A DNA stretch of 64,000 nucleotides, from the NCBI GenBank assembly GCA_035559535.1, contig DATMBG010000037.1:173265-237264 (forward strand). The letters run 5' to 3'. Each line of letters starts with the position of its first letter. The stretch's first letter is position 1. This stretch comes from Candidatus Limnocylindrales bacterium. GTDB taxonomy: Bacteria > Moduliflexota > Moduliflexia > Moduliflexales > JAUQPW01. The notes beneath the pieces are model-generated. The model was not told the DNA's origin. It worked only from the letters and a program-made list of their open reading frames with translations, and made no database searches. A program made the position numbers and the translations under genes. This document shows positions 1-8,772 of this stretch, piece by piece.

Positions 1-419
1 AGAATATTCCTCAGATGGTGTTCATTTCTCCGTATTTCCTCTTCTATTTGTCTCTCCCTGATAAGATCCTTTGAAGAAAGAAGAATATACTTCCCTTCTG
101 GTGTGTCCATGGCATGGGCCAGGATCAATACAGGAATTCTGGCTCCATCTTTTCTTAGGGCTTCTATTTCAAAGTGGTTCTTCCTGGTCCCAAACAAGGA
201 TTGATGAAGCAGAGAGATGGGGTCTACTTCGGCTGGAAACAGAATATTTATCTTTCGTCCCAATATCTCTTCTCGCCTGTAACCGTACAATTCGCATGTC
301 TGGCGATTCACTTCCAGGATGGTAAACTCAGAATCCAGTATAGAGAAGGCAACCTCTGCACTTTCAAAAACCGCACCGTAGAGGCTCTTAGGAAGGCGGA
401 AAACAGTTCGTCGTTTCAT
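1..419 (-). CDS. PAS-domain signalling protein, 5' part only (probable sensor histidine kinase)
   Basis: The reverse strand is open from an ATG at 417-419 to the window edge, giving the first ~139 residues (MKRRTVFRLPKSL...). Residues ~12-110 read as a PAS fold: a start like AVFESAEVAFSILD, an EVNRQTCELYGYRREEILGR stretch, then an RKDGARIPV-type segment. A charged helix (RERQIEEEIRRNE) follows, as in linkers leading to a kinase core. An AAAGGA stands a few bases before the ATG, and an in-frame TAG lies further upstream. It lies 125 bp downstream of, and on the same strand as, the NtrC-type regulator, so I infer it is the cognate sensor kinase. The kinase domains are outside the window, so that part is inference. 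Confidence 0.75.
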   Translation of the reverse strand, partial: MKRRTVFRLPKSLYGAVFESAEVAFSILDSEFTILEVNRQTCELYGYRREEILGRKINILFPAEVDPISLLHQSLFGTRKNHFEIEALRKDGARIPVLILAHAMDTPEGKYILLSSKDLIRERQIEEEIRRNEHHLRNI

Positions 420-544
420 GTATCCTTTGTTTGGCCTATACCCATTTGCATTTCTTAAAAAATAGATTTGGTTTCCTCTCTAGAGGACGTGAATAATGAC
501 CATAGGGAAGGCAAATAGGTATTCACAGTTGTCTTATGAAAAGC

Positions 545-1921
545 TCAAGCAGAAATTCCATACTGCTTCATCTTTCGGTAGAGGGAATCTCGAGAAATTC
601 CCAAAATCTCAGCCGCCCTGGATTTATTCCCTTCAGCTATTCGCAAGGCCTGCTCAATGGCAAACCTCTCCAGCTTCTCCAGGGAAAGGGTTGAAGCATG
701 GTAAAGGGGAACACCTTTCCGGCCCTCTAAGCTTTCTTCTGAAGAAGCTCCCTTTAACACAGATTTAAGATCCTGGACCGTCACACTCCTCTGGTCATCG
801 GCTGTGGCTGCAATCCCTTCAATAATATGCTCTAACTCCCGCACGTTCCCAGGAAATGAATAATCCATCAGGAGACCGAGGGCCTCTTTTTCTAACTTTA
901 ATTTATGTCCGTACTTCTCTCCGTACTTTCTCAAAAACCTCTCCACAAGTAACGGAATATCCTCCCGCCTTTCTCGAAGAGGTGGGATCAGAATCGTCAA
1001 TGTTGAAATTCGATAATACAGATCCTCACGGATCCATCGACCTTTAAGCTCTTCCACCGGACGATTAGAAGCGGATAAGATCCGTACATCTACTTCCACT
1101 TCTCGCGTCTCTCCAAGAGCCCGAACTCTTCTATCCTGAAGAACTCGAAGCAGCTTCACCTGGGCATCTTTAGGCATCTCGCTGATCTCATCTAAAAACA
1201 AAGTCCCTCCACTGGCCGTTACAAAGAGCCCCTTATGATCGTGTAAAGCCCCGGTAAAGGCTCCCTTCTTGTATCCAAAAAGTTCGCTCTCGATCAACTC
1301 TTGGGGTAAGGCGCCACAGTTGATGGGTACAAAGGGTTTATCCCGCCTCCGACTCCGGCGATGGATCATTCTGGCCAAAACCTCCTTACCGGTACCCGTC
1401 TCTCCAACGAGTAACACCGGAACATCGGACCGAGAAGCTGCAACCACCTTTTCCATAACCCCTCGCATGGCCCTTGAGGTTGCTATGGGTTCCTCAAACC
1501 CCGAAGCACCATCCAGCAGATCCTGAAGTTGGACCACTTTCTTCTTCAGCTCGTACATCTCCATGGCCCGACCCACCTTCTTCAAGATCATATCCTCATC
1601 GAAGGGTTTCAAAATGTAGTCATCAGCTCCTCGCTTGATGGCTTCCACAGCGGTCTGGATGGTTCCATAGCCGGTCATGATAATGACAGTGATGTCGGAA
1701 TCTACTTCTTTGATCCTCTCCATGAGGGTAATCCCATCCAGCAGAGGCATCATCAGATCCACAAGGGCCAGGCCGATATCCTCCTGACCCTTGAGAGTCT
1801 CAAGGGCTTCGTTCCCGGATAGAGCTACCAGGGTCATGTAACCGTGGTTTTCGAAGAGGAGGGAGAGGGTGAGGGCCATTTCTTTGTTGTCATCGACGAT
1901 TAAAATTTTAGGAGAGTTCAT
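545..1921 (-). CDS. Sigma-54-dependent response regulator, NtrC family
   Basis: A 458-residue activator with the classic three-part layout. The receiver domain (about 1-120) has acidic pocket DD at 10-11, phospho-acceptor D55 and the K in LKPF. The AAA+ domain (about 145-380) has Walker A GETGTGKE at 173-180, the sigma-54 contact loop GAFTGA at 220-225 and Walker B LFLDE at 241-245. A Fis-type helix-turn-helix ends the protein (about 420-458, NKSRAAEILGISRDSLYRKMKQYG). Phosphorylation would let it drive open-complex formation at sigma-54 promoters. All catalytic motifs are intact. A PAS sensor gene follows on the same strand. The regulon cannot be read here; I found no convincing -24/-12 promoter nearby. 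Confidence 0.96.
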   Translation of the reverse strand: MNSPKILIVDDNKEMALTLSLLFENHGYMTLVALSGNEALETLKGQEDIGLALVDLMMPLLDGITLMERIKEVDSDITVIIMTGYGTIQTAVEAIKRGADDYILKPFDEDMILKKVGRAMEMYELKKKVVQLQDLLDGASGFEEPIATSRAMRGVMEKVVAASRSDVPVLLVGETGTGKEVLARMIHRRSRRRDKPFVPINCGALPQELIESELFGYKKGAFTGALHDHKGLFVTASGGTLFLDEISEMPKDAQVKLLRVLQDRRVRALGETREVEVDVRILSASNRPVEELKGRWIREDLYYRISTLTILIPPLRERREDIPLLVERFLRKYGEKYGHKLKLEKEALGLLMDYSFPGNVRELEHIIEGIAATADDQRSVTVQDLKSVLKGASSEESLEGRKGVPLYHASTLSLEKLERFAIEQALRIAEGNKSRAAEILGISRDSLYRKMKQYGISA

Positions 1922-2579
1922 GGGATTTTATCCTTACCTCTAAAAGTTCCGGTCGTTTCGAAAAGTAGGAAGGGGAATTACCTCAACCTTCTAAGACAGA
2001 AGGGAGATATTTCATTTTCTCCCCCTTAAAACACCACGTAAACCGCAAGGAGCAATCCCTCACGGCTACCTTGTTTAAGGATAGTCCTTATAATCATCCC
2101 TACGTCATCAGGTAATAGTTTCATAGGGTATGAATGCGATAACTTACCTTCTCAAATATAGGGGTCTTTCCCCCCGGATGTCAAGCAACTTCATCTCAGG
2201 TTGATCAACTTGTTATGAATTTATACTTTCGACCTTTCTTCCCCATGAGGTAGGGGTTTTGTATAGATAAATCCCTTAGCAAAGTTAATTGATCCCAGGA
2301 TCAAACAAAAGGCGTTTTGGTTTCTTTGAAAGATTACTGCTTTCTAAAATTAATTAAAACTAACTTTACAAGAACTTATGGAACTGCCAATCGGGTTATA
2401 ATAGATTTATACAAAAAGATAGACCCCTAATTTTAGGGTTAACTTATTTTTAAGTTAGTTCAAATTACGTATTAACTAGAGGTACAATATCTTCTGCGAT
2501 GACTTAGCCGAATGGAGGATAGTACTGGCCTACCCATGGCAATATTTCCATTCGGGACTTTGGTATAAGCTCTAAGAGT
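1922..2579. other. Intergenic region between divergent genes, AT-rich, with a small TIR element
   Basis: Separates the leftward response regulator from the rightward VIT-type gene, so both promoters should lie here. No protein gene is supported. It contains an AAAGTTA-ended inverted-repeat element (2279-2369) and two short perfect hairpins near 2425-2460. A TATAAT at 2397-2402 has no good -35 box. Confidence 0.6.
2279..2369. repeat. Small inverted-repeat element with AAAGTTA ends
   Basis: Left end 2279-2290 and right end 2358-2369 are inverted copies of G(T/C)AAAGTTA(A/G)TT with two differences. The same end sequence occurs around 54460 and 54657, and one end near 57636, suggesting one dispersed family. 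The interior (about 67 bp) carries no gene. Short ends and AT-richness make chance similarity possible. Confidence 0.4.
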
Positions 2580-3341
2580 ATGAACTTTAACTATCGCCGC
2601 AAAGAACTCGAGGCGGAACATATTCCCGAAGCCATAGCACAACGACTGGCAGCTAAAAAGAAGCATAGCTATCTGGGTGATGCAGTTCTGGGAGCTATCG
2701 ATGGTTGTGTCACAACATTCGCTGTTGTGTCAGGTGTGGTGGGTGCAAACCTTCCCCAGGGTATAGCCATGATACTCGGTCTGGCTAATTTGCTGGCGGA
2801 TGGCTTTAGCATGGCTGTCAGCAACTACCAACGGGCCAAGAGTGATAAAGAGCAAACAGAGAGGGCTCGTCGAATAGAAGAAAAACATATCGATGAGGTT
2901 CCAGAGGGGGAGCGTGAAGAGATACGGCAGATCTTCTCCCGCAAAGGCTTTGAAGGGCTTGTCCTTGATGAAATTGTTCAGGTCATTACCCGGGATCGTA
3001 GGCGGTGGGTTGATACGATGCTCACCGAGGAACTAGGGCTTCAACTTGAGAGCCCAGCACCCCTCAAGGCAGGGATAGTCACATTTATCGGATTTTTCCT
3101 CGCCGGCCTGATTCCGCTCCTGCCATTTTTACTGGCAACGTACCTGACCGGACAGGGAATCTTTTTCATGAGTATTTCTGCGACAGGATTGTCATTCTTT
3201 CTGATTGGAGTCCTCAAAGGATGGGTGCTGGATCGCCCGCTTTTAATTTCAGGCTTGGAAACACTTCTGGTCGGTGGTTGTGCAGCAACTCTGGCTTACC
3301 TAGTGGGAGTCTGGTTAAGGGATTTCGCCGGGACTTTTTAA
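2580..3341 (+). CDS. VIT1/CCC1-family membrane protein (probable Fe2+/Mn2+ transporter)
   Basis: 253 residues. A short charged N-terminus is followed by YLGDAVLGAIDGCVTTFAVVSGVVGA, the first-helix signature of the VIT/CCC1 family, and then LGLANLLADGFSMAVSNY. A charged cytoplasmic stretch (about 85-150, rich in E and R) matches the metal-binding insertion of this family. Three hydrophobic helices follow (about 163-190, 193-212, 222-245). Family members move ferrous iron or manganese across membranes; substrate here is inferred. The start ATG has no strong ribosome-binding site, and the upstream ATG at 2536 is out of frame. It stands alone, not in an operon. Confidence 0.85.
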   Translation: MNFNYRRKELEAEHIPEAIAQRLAAKKKHSYLGDAVLGAIDGCVTTFAVVSGVVGANLPQGIAMILGLANLLADGFSMAVSNYQRAKSDKEQTERARRIEEKHIDEVPEGEREEIRQIFSRKGFEGLVLDEIVQVITRDRRRWVDTMLTEELGLQLESPAPLKAGIVTFIGFFLAGLIPLLPFLLATYLTGQGIFFMSISATGLSFFLIGVLKGWVLDRPLLISGLETLLVGGCAATLAYLVGVWLRDFAGTF

Positions 3342-3719
3342 TCAACTCTATGGAAGGACAAGTTTTCTCACCCCTGGCAGAGGGGTCCCTTGATATATCG
3401 ATCTCAGGTGTCTTGAAAGGCTTAGAGTAGAGAGCAGGAGTCTTCTCCGAATTACTCCCAAAAACCTGTTTTGTAAGCTATGGAGTTTGGACTGTCTTTT
3501 GTCTTAACCTCTGACGTCACCTCGCTTATCCCATAAATATGGGACTTCCATGGATGTCGTAAGATTCCAGGACAGATATCAGGGTTTCAAAGACCCTATT
3601 CTTGCATCTGATTCATTGGATGTAATTATCGATATTACAATATCTTACGCATGTTTCGGGAAATATGGAATGCCCATTGCATGAGCTCAAGTTGATATTA
3701 AACCCATTTCTGTGGGAGG

Positions 3720-3769
3720 GATAGGGACGAAGCAATCTCCCTCATCCCAAAGGTTGCTTCGTTCCTATC
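3720..3769. repeat. Inverted repeat, GACGAAGCAA type
   Basis: Arms 3720-3735 and 3754-3769 pair over 16 bases with one mismatch, around an 18-nt loop. The arm sequence GACGAAGCAATC resembles pieces of the CATTGCGAG-type dispersed elements found in many environmental genomes. No T-run follows, so I do not call it a terminator. Confidence 0.55.
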
Positions 3770-3871
3770 AACGCTTAAGGTGGTAAGTCAGAATAGCCTT
3801 TTCAAGTTGAAAGAGCATTCTGGAGAAGGGATATGGCACCAAAATCTGTAAAGGCGATGGGTTAGTCGTCC

Positions 3872-3930
3872 TTATAAGCGGTTGCATATGTTCTCTCTTT
3901 ATTTGTGTAAGGGTGCTGCAACCGTTTTAT
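3872..3930. promoter_or_regulatory. Inverted repeat upstream of cox operon (possible operator or leader hairpin)
   Basis: CGGTTGCA (3879-3886) and TGCAACCG (3917-3924) are perfect inverted arms. AT-rich flanks (TTATAAG / TTTTAT) extend the symmetry. The 30-nt spacing suits either a looped RNA or two half-sites. It ends about 40 nt before the coxB start, so control of the oxidase operon is plausible but unproven. Confidence 0.35.
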
Positions 3931-3957
3931 CGGATAACAAGATAAGAAAGGAGGTGA

Positions 3958-4020
3958 ATGGCTTTAACTTATGTTAAGCTGGTTACCGGAGAATATTTCC
4001 ACTTACGGAGGGGATATTGA
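3958..4020 (+). other. Possible 20-codon leader ORF overlapping the coxB start
   Basis: ATG at 3958 follows AAGGAGGTGA directly and reads 20 codons to TGA at 4018-4020, overlapping the first coxB codons in another frame. The true coxB ATG (3971) lies 14 nt from the GGAGGTG, longer than usual, and an in-frame TAA at 3965 excludes an earlier coxB start. Translational coupling through a leader is possible; it may equally be chance. Confidence 0.25.
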
Positions 4021-4645
4021 TTCCCTTATGTATCACATCTATTACATCACGGGCGTATGGTTTTTCTTAACTTATGGGGTGATTATTGTTTTTTTGCTCC
4101 GATATCGTCGCCAAGAGGGTCAGAAGGCAGCCTACGTCCGGGGGGATAGTCTGACGCAGGCCGGCTGGCTACTTGTTCCTCTCTTGATCGTACTGGCTCT
4201 GGATCTGTGGATTGATTTTCAGGGTTCGGAGGTTTGGGCCAAGATCAAGATTGATGCGCCGTCCAGCGACCTGCTGGTAGGAGTCACCGGGAAGCAGTTC
4301 AATTGGGAGATCGCGTATCCAGGACCAGATGGAAAATTAGGAACGGCAGATGATCTTGAGATGGAGAACGAACTGCATGTTCCGGTGAATAAGGTTGTAC
4401 ACGTGGTCCTCAGGTCAAAAGACGTCATTCATAGTTTCTTTCTCCCGAATCTTCGCCTCAAGCAGGATGTGATGCCGGGACGAACTATTGAAGCCTGGTT
4501 TGAGGCAACAAAGCCAGGTCGTTATCCCCTGCCTTGCGCCGAACTATGTGGTTTTGGACATTCCGGTATGGAAGGTTCTTTAATTGTGCATTCTCTCGAT
4601 GAATATGAGAAATGGGTACAGAAAAACTGGCCCCATAAACCCTGA
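3971..4645 (+). CDS. coxB: Cytochrome c oxidase subunit II
   Basis: 224 residues. Two membrane helices (about 22-45 and 63-82) lead into a periplasmic cupredoxin domain that carries the binuclear CuA centre and receives electrons from cytochrome c. CuA ligands are all present: H154 (DVIHSFF), C189, E191 and C193 (CAELC), H197 and M200 (GHSGM). QFNWE at 110-113 is the usual electron-entry aromatic patch. There is no fused cytochrome c domain, so a separate c-type cytochrome must donate. It heads the order coxB-coxA-coxC-coxD. The start is fixed by the in-frame TAA at 3965. Confidence 0.96.
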   Translation: MLSWLPENISTYGGDIDSLMYHIYYITGVWFFLTYGVIIVFLLRYRRQEGQKAAYVRGDSLTQAGWLLVPLLIVLALDLWIDFQGSEVWAKIKIDAPSSDLLVGVTGKQFNWEIAYPGPDGKLGTADDLEMENELHVPVNKVVHVVLRSKDVIHSFFLPNLRLKQDVMPGRTIEAWFEATKPGRYPLPCAELCGFGHSGMEGSLIVHSLDEYEKWVQKNWPHKP

Positions 4646-4711
4646 TGTATGAGGAGGCCAAGGGCAGAGACGCCTACTTGCTCTCTGCTTTTTGCTTCTA
4701 GGAGGTGATCC

Positions 4712-6451
4712 ATGAGTAATATTCTTGGGGATGTTACGCAAGGAACTTATCATGAGGAAAAGGGTTTCTGGCGTACGTATGTCTTTTCCACTGACCATAA
4801 GGTCATTGCCAAGCAGTATCTCGCTTTAAGCTTATTCTGGGCGGTCCTGGGTGGGTTTGCAGCATATCTGATCCGTTGGCAGCTCGCTTATCCTGAAACG
4901 GCGGCACCTGGGGCCAGTTGGATCCCGGAACCCTTCATGTATGAAGGAGTTGTTCCGCCCGAATTTTACAATGTGCTCATCACCATGCATGGGACGATTA
5001 TGGTCTTTTTCGTAGCCATGCCCCTCCTCCTGGCGGTCTTCGGGAACTATCTTATCCCTCTGATGATTGGAGCTCGGGATATGGCCTTTCCCCGGCTCAA
5101 CATGCTTTCTGTTTGGGTCTTTACCCTTGCGTCGCTGGTGTTGTTGATTTCTCTCTTTGTACCAGGAGGGGCTGCATCTGCAGGCTGGACCGGGTATCCA
5201 CCCCTCTCTGCCAAGGCAATCTACACAGGTGTAAACTGGGGCATGAACCTCTGGATTGTGGCCATTGCCCTAGAGTTTGCCGCCTTCCTTATGGGAGGAA
5301 TTAACTTTCTGACTACAACCCTCAATATGCGGGCACCTGGAATGACCCTCTTCCGTTTACCCCTCATCGTTTGGATGCAAATAACCGCAGGTGTTGTCTT
5401 CATGCTCTCTGTGGGACCCTTGATAGCTGGAGCTGTGATGCTTCTGCTAGATCGCGTGATAGGGACAACCTTTTATGTTCCGGAAGGTGGTGGACAACCT
5501 CTCCTGTGGCAACATCTGTTCTGGTTCTTCGGCCATCCAGAAGTTTATGTCATTCTTCTGCCTGCCCTTGGAATTATTCTGGAGATCTTACCTGTCTTCA
5601 GCCGAAAGCCGATTTTCGGTTATCGCCCAATTATCTACTCCACAATTGTGGCTGGCATCCTCAGCTTCATCGTCTGGGCACACCATCAATATGTAAGTGG
5701 TATAGACCCCCGACTTGCCATGCCTTTCAGCATTACTACCATTCTTATCTCTGTTCCCTTTGCCCTTATTGTATTTGCCCTGATCGCCACTCTGTGGAAA
5801 GGATCAATTAGCTTCCCAACCCCCATGCTCTTCGCCCTTGGTACTTTAGGAGTGTTTCTTATCGGAGGCTTAACGGGTATTTTTGTGGGTTCAGCACCTG
5901 TAGACATTTACTTCCATGATACCTACTTCGTCGTAGCCCATTTCCATTATACCCTTTTCAGTGCCGTGTTCTTTGGTGGATTTGCCGGACTCTACTTCTG
6001 GTTTCCAAAGATGTTTGGACGGATGATGAACGAGACACTGGGAAAAATCCACTTCGTGCTAACCTTTATTCTCTTCAACACCACCTTCTTCCCCATGTTC
6101 TTCCTGGGTATTGGAGGGATGATGCGACGGATTGCGAACCCGATGCAGTATGAGTTCTTGCAGCCGTTGCAACCCATCAACGTGTTCATCACCGGTTCTG
6201 CGATTCTTCTCCTGATTAGTCAGGGAATCTTCGCAATCAACTTCTTCTGGAGTCTGTTTCGTGGGAGAATAGCCGGACCAAATCCATGGCAGGCAAATAC
6301 TTTAGAATGGAGTACCTCATCGCCACCACCCCACGAAAATTTCCATAAAATACCGACGGTCTACCGGGGTCCTTATGAGTATAGCTTACCTGAGACCGCC
6401 GAAGACTGGCTCCCCCAGAATCAACCTGAACTAGAGGAGGTAAAAAAATGA
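4712..6451 (+). CDS. coxA: Cytochrome c oxidase subunit I (heme-copper, A1 type)
   Basis: 579 residues, about 12 membrane helices. It holds the low-spin heme and the heme-CuB oxygen-reducing site. Visible ligands: H93 (TMHGT, low-spin heme), H275 with cross-linked Y279 in FGHPEVY, CuB histidines H324-H325 (AHHQY) and the two histidines of AHFHYTLF. Glutamate in HPEVY and GNYLIPLMIGARDMAFPRLN mark an A1-type enzyme with a D-channel. HHQYVSG replaces the common HHMF sequence. AGGAGG precedes the ATG. The stop overlaps coxC by ATGA, so the two are translationally coupled. No assembly genes (heme A synthesis, Sco, CtaG) are nearby. Confidence 0.97.
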   Translation: MSNILGDVTQGTYHEEKGFWRTYVFSTDHKVIAKQYLALSLFWAVLGGFAAYLIRWQLAYPETAAPGASWIPEPFMYEGVVPPEFYNVLITMHGTIMVFFVAMPLLLAVFGNYLIPLMIGARDMAFPRLNMLSVWVFTLASLVLLISLFVPGGAASAGWTGYPPLSAKAIYTGVNWGMNLWIVAIALEFAAFLMGGINFLTTTLNMRAPGMTLFRLPLIVWMQITAGVVFMLSVGPLIAGAVMLLLDRVIGTTFYVPEGGGQPLLWQHLFWFFGHPEVYVILLPALGIILEILPVFSRKPIFGYRPIIYSTIVAGILSFIVWAHHQYVSGIDPRLAMPFSITTILISVPFALIVFALIATLWKGSISFPTPMLFALGTLGVFLIGGLTGIFVGSAPVDIYFHDTYFVVAHFHYTLFSAVFFGGFAGLYFWFPKMFGRMMNETLGKIHFVLTFILFNTTFFPMFFLGIGGMMRRIANPMQYEFLQPLQPINVFITGSAILLLISQGIFAINFFWSLFRGRIAGPNPWQANTLEWSTSSPPPHENFHKIPTVYRGPYEYSLPETAEDWLPQNQPELEEVKK

Positions 6452-7041
6452 AAGATGCTCTTAACATGAAAATAGAATCCATGACCTTAACCGGTACCGG
6501 TATCCCCAGTGGAAAGGCAGGAGTATGGTGTTTTCTCGCCTCAGAGATTACAGTCTTTGGAGGGTTGATCGGTTCCTACCTCGTAGTTCGTCTTGGTAGT
6601 GGAGGATGGCCAGAAGCGGCAGCACATCTGAGCTTTTCCCTTGCCTTATTCAACACGCTGGTCCTCCTTACCAGTAGTATGACCATGGTGTTAGCCTTTG
6701 ATGCCGTGGAAAAGGGGGACTCCAAAAAACTTCGAACCTTTCTATTTCTTACTATCCTCCTGGGCCTGGTTTTTTTAGGCGTTAAAGCTTTTGAATATGC
6801 CGGTAAACTCGCCCATGGCTTTACGCCGGGTACCGGAGTCTTCTGGTCCTTTTACTATGGGATGACCGGCCTCCACGCTCTTCATGTCCTGGCCGGGGTC
6901 ATCGTCAATATTATTCTTTTTATGGAGGCCCTTGGAAATGCCCTAAAACCAAATGAGCATCGTGTGGAACTGGCCGGTTTATACTGGCATTTTGTCGATA
7001 TAGTCTGGATCTTCCTCTTTCCACTTCTTTACCTAACTTGA
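6448..7041 (+). CDS. coxC: Cytochrome c oxidase subunit III
   Basis: 197 residues with five hydrophobic helices, the short bacterial form of subunit III. GKAGVWCFLASEITVFGGL near the start and MTGLHALHVLAG and YWHFVDIVWIFLFPLLYL at the end are family hallmarks. It stabilises subunit I and its proton uptake. Its ATG overlaps the coxA TGA in ATGA, and AGGAGG sits just upstream within coxA. Confidence 0.95.
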   Translation: MKDALNMKIESMTLTGTGIPSGKAGVWCFLASEITVFGGLIGSYLVVRLGSGGWPEAAAHLSFSLALFNTLVLLTSSMTMVLAFDAVEKGDSKKLRTFLFLTILLGLVFLGVKAFEYAGKLAHGFTPGTGVFWSFYYGMTGLHALHVLAGVIVNIILFMEALGNALKPNEHRVELAGLYWHFVDIVWIFLFPLLYLT

Positions 7042-7087
7042 CAGTCCGGATATCGTTTTGGGTTGATAATGAAATTATACCTTATCC

Positions 7088-7116
7088 GTAGAGGCAGGTT
7101 TAAAACCTGCCTCTAC
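7088..7116. repeat. Perfect 29-nt palindrome between coxC and coxD
   Basis: Arms GTAGAGGCAGGTTT and AAACCTGCCTCTAC are perfectly complementary around a single A. In RNA this is a strong hairpin, but no T-run follows, so partial attenuation or protection of the upstream message from 3' decay is more likely than simple termination. Confidence 0.7.
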
Positions 7117-7196
7117 TGAACAGGTTAAGGGAAGATTTTTACTCCGCATAGAGTTAGAGTCTTCGCTTTGCTTGGAGCAACGTTAGACGAAAGAAA

Positions 7197-7469
7197 ATGG
7201 AAGATAAACATCATCCCAATTACTTTCTTATATGGGTCTGGCTCATGGCCCTGGTAGTTGTCTCAGTTCTATCCAGTCTGATCTTGCCAAAATCTCTGGC
7301 AAGTTTTCTAATTTTTACTGCTGCTGGAATCAAGGCTTTGTTGGTTATTCTAAACTACATGCACCTGAAATATGAGAAACCTTTAATTTATGCCTTTGTG
7401 ATCGTTCCGCTCCTGTTCGCCTTGATTCTGACGCTTCTCCTTTTCCCCGACTTTGTTTTCCACGGCTGA
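7197..7469 (+). CDS. coxD: Cytochrome c oxidase subunit IV (bacterial type)
   Basis: 90 residues with three hydrophobic helices and the family's NYMHLKYEKPLIYAF stretch (about 57-71), typical of the small bacterial subunit IV (COX4_pro). It follows coxC after 155 bp that contain a perfect hairpin, so its expression may be set apart from coxBAC. The upstream ribosome-binding site is weak (GAAAGAAAATG). It completes a four-subunit oxidase. Confidence 0.88.
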   Translation: MEDKHHPNYFLIWVWLMALVVVSVLSSLILPKSLASFLIFTAAGIKALLVILNYMHLKYEKPLIYAFVIVPLLFALILTLLLFPDFVFHG

Positions 7470-7623
7470 ATTTATACCAAATTTATTTTGAATAGATGAG
7501 GGGTACCTTGCAACATGGCCTACAAACTCTATTGAACTTCAATGTGAAGATAGTGCTATAAAGTCCGGGGTTAGTAGAACCAACTGGGTGTGGTAGCCCC
7601 AGAGCGGGGCTATGTCCCCGCTT

Positions 7624-8772
7624 TTATGTCTCAAGAATGTGCCGGATCTCTAGAAAGCGGAGCAGTCCTGTTTTAGTAATCATCCCGACCATCTTATCTT
7701 CGCGCACCACCAACAGGCGACTTACTCCTTCTTGAACCATCTTCTTTAAGGCCTCTGCCAGAGAGGCTTCCGGAGCAATGAGGATGCTGTTACTTATGGG
7801 AATCATGACTTCTTCTACAGTTCTGTTCCCATCTTCCCCTTCAAGGAAATCCTTTACATCAGCAATGGAGACAATCCCGAGCACTTTTCCTTCTTGAACC
7901 ACCGGAAATCCTCGATATCCATATCGAAGGAAGTACTCGTTGATCAGATGCCTGAGGGGTAACTCAGGTGGGATGCTTATCACCTCCTGGATCATCACTT
8001 CTTGAACTTGAACACCTTCCAAAGACTGCTTTATAATCAGCTCCTGATAACCACTCTCAGCAATTCCTCGTAGGAACATCCCGATGAAAATGAACCATAA
8101 GCCTCCTATCAAAGCTCCCATAAAAATTTGAAACCCACCCAAGATCATAAGGGTCAGGGCGAATCCTTTCCCTATATTGGAGGCTACTTGAGTAGCCCGG
8201 GTTAAGGAACCGGTCCTCCACCACCAAAGGGCTCGTAAAATCCGTCCTCCATCCAGTGGAAATCCCGGGATAAGGTTAAAAATACCAACAGCCACATTGA
8301 TCCAGATCAGATAATCCAAAACAACCAGGCTCAAGGAGGGTTGGCTTCCCTCCAGACCCATCTTCATTCCCCGGAAAATCAGGGCCAGAGCAAAGCTACT
8401 CAGAGGTCCGACAAAGGCTATTTTTAACTCCGTTTTCGGATCTTTGGCCTCCTCTGAAAGCCGAGAGATCCCCCCGAAAATAAAAAGGATAATCTCGGGA
8501 ATCTTAATTCCAAAACGGATGGCCACGAGAGAATGGGAAAGTTCATGGATCAGAATGGAGAGAAAAAATAGAAAAGCTGCAATAAGCCCCGCAATCCAAT
8601 AAGCCTGATTGCTTTGACCTGGATAATAATGGGGAAAATAACCGGCGGAAAGGCTCCAAACCACTAAAGCGAAGACGATAAGCCAGGAATAGTCTAAGGT
8701 AATTTGAATTCCGGCTATCTTAAAAAGATGGAACCCGGCTCTGTTTTCTTCTTCTATCATTTTTGCAGCCAT
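7624..8772 (-). CDS. Site-2 protease family (M50) membrane metalloprotease with tandem CBS domains
   Basis: About 382 residues. Helices flank the zinc motif HELSH (H76, E77, H80), and the second conserved site is GFPLDGGRIL (D174), so the catalytic centre is intact. A C-terminal pair of CBS domains (about 240-375) would bind adenine nucleotides and tune activity. Such proteins cut membrane-spanning anti-sigma or stress factors. I chose the ATG at 8770-8772 because GAGGGGG lies just upstream; an in-frame ATG at 8800-8802 would add ten residues but lacks a ribosome-binding site. It lies convergent with the cox operon. Confidence 0.92.
   Translation of the reverse strand: MAAKMIEEENRAGFHLFKIAGIQITLDYSWLIVFALVVWSLSAGYFPHYYPGQSNQAYWIAGLIAAFLFFLSILIHELSHSLVAIRFGIKIPEIILFIFGGISRLSEEAKDPKTELKIAFVGPLSSFALALIFRGMKMGLEGSQPSLSLVVLDYLIWINVAVGIFNLIPGFPLDGGRILRALWWWRTGSLTRATQVASNIGKGFALTLMILGGFQIFMGALIGGLWFIFIGMFLRGIAESGYQELIIKQSLEGVQVQEVMIQEVISIPPELPLRHLINEYFLRYGYRGFPVVQEGKVLGIVSIADVKDFLEGEDGNRTVEEVMIPISNSILIAPEASLAEALKKMVQEGVSRLLVVREDKMVGMITKTGLLRFLEIRHILET

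Larger units (their letters stand above)
3342..3970. other. Intergenic region upstream of coxB, with two inverted repeats
   Basis: No protein gene is supported. It holds a near-perfect inverted repeat at 3720-3769 and a second, operator-like inverted repeat at 3872-3930 just before the oxidase operon. A full-length Shine-Dalgarno (AAGGAGGTGA) lies at 3948-3957. Confidence 0.6.

Noticed and set aside
7088-7116. The perfect palindrome after coxC as a Rho-independent terminator
   Set aside because: No T-run follows and coxD lies directly downstream, so I list it only as a hairpin.
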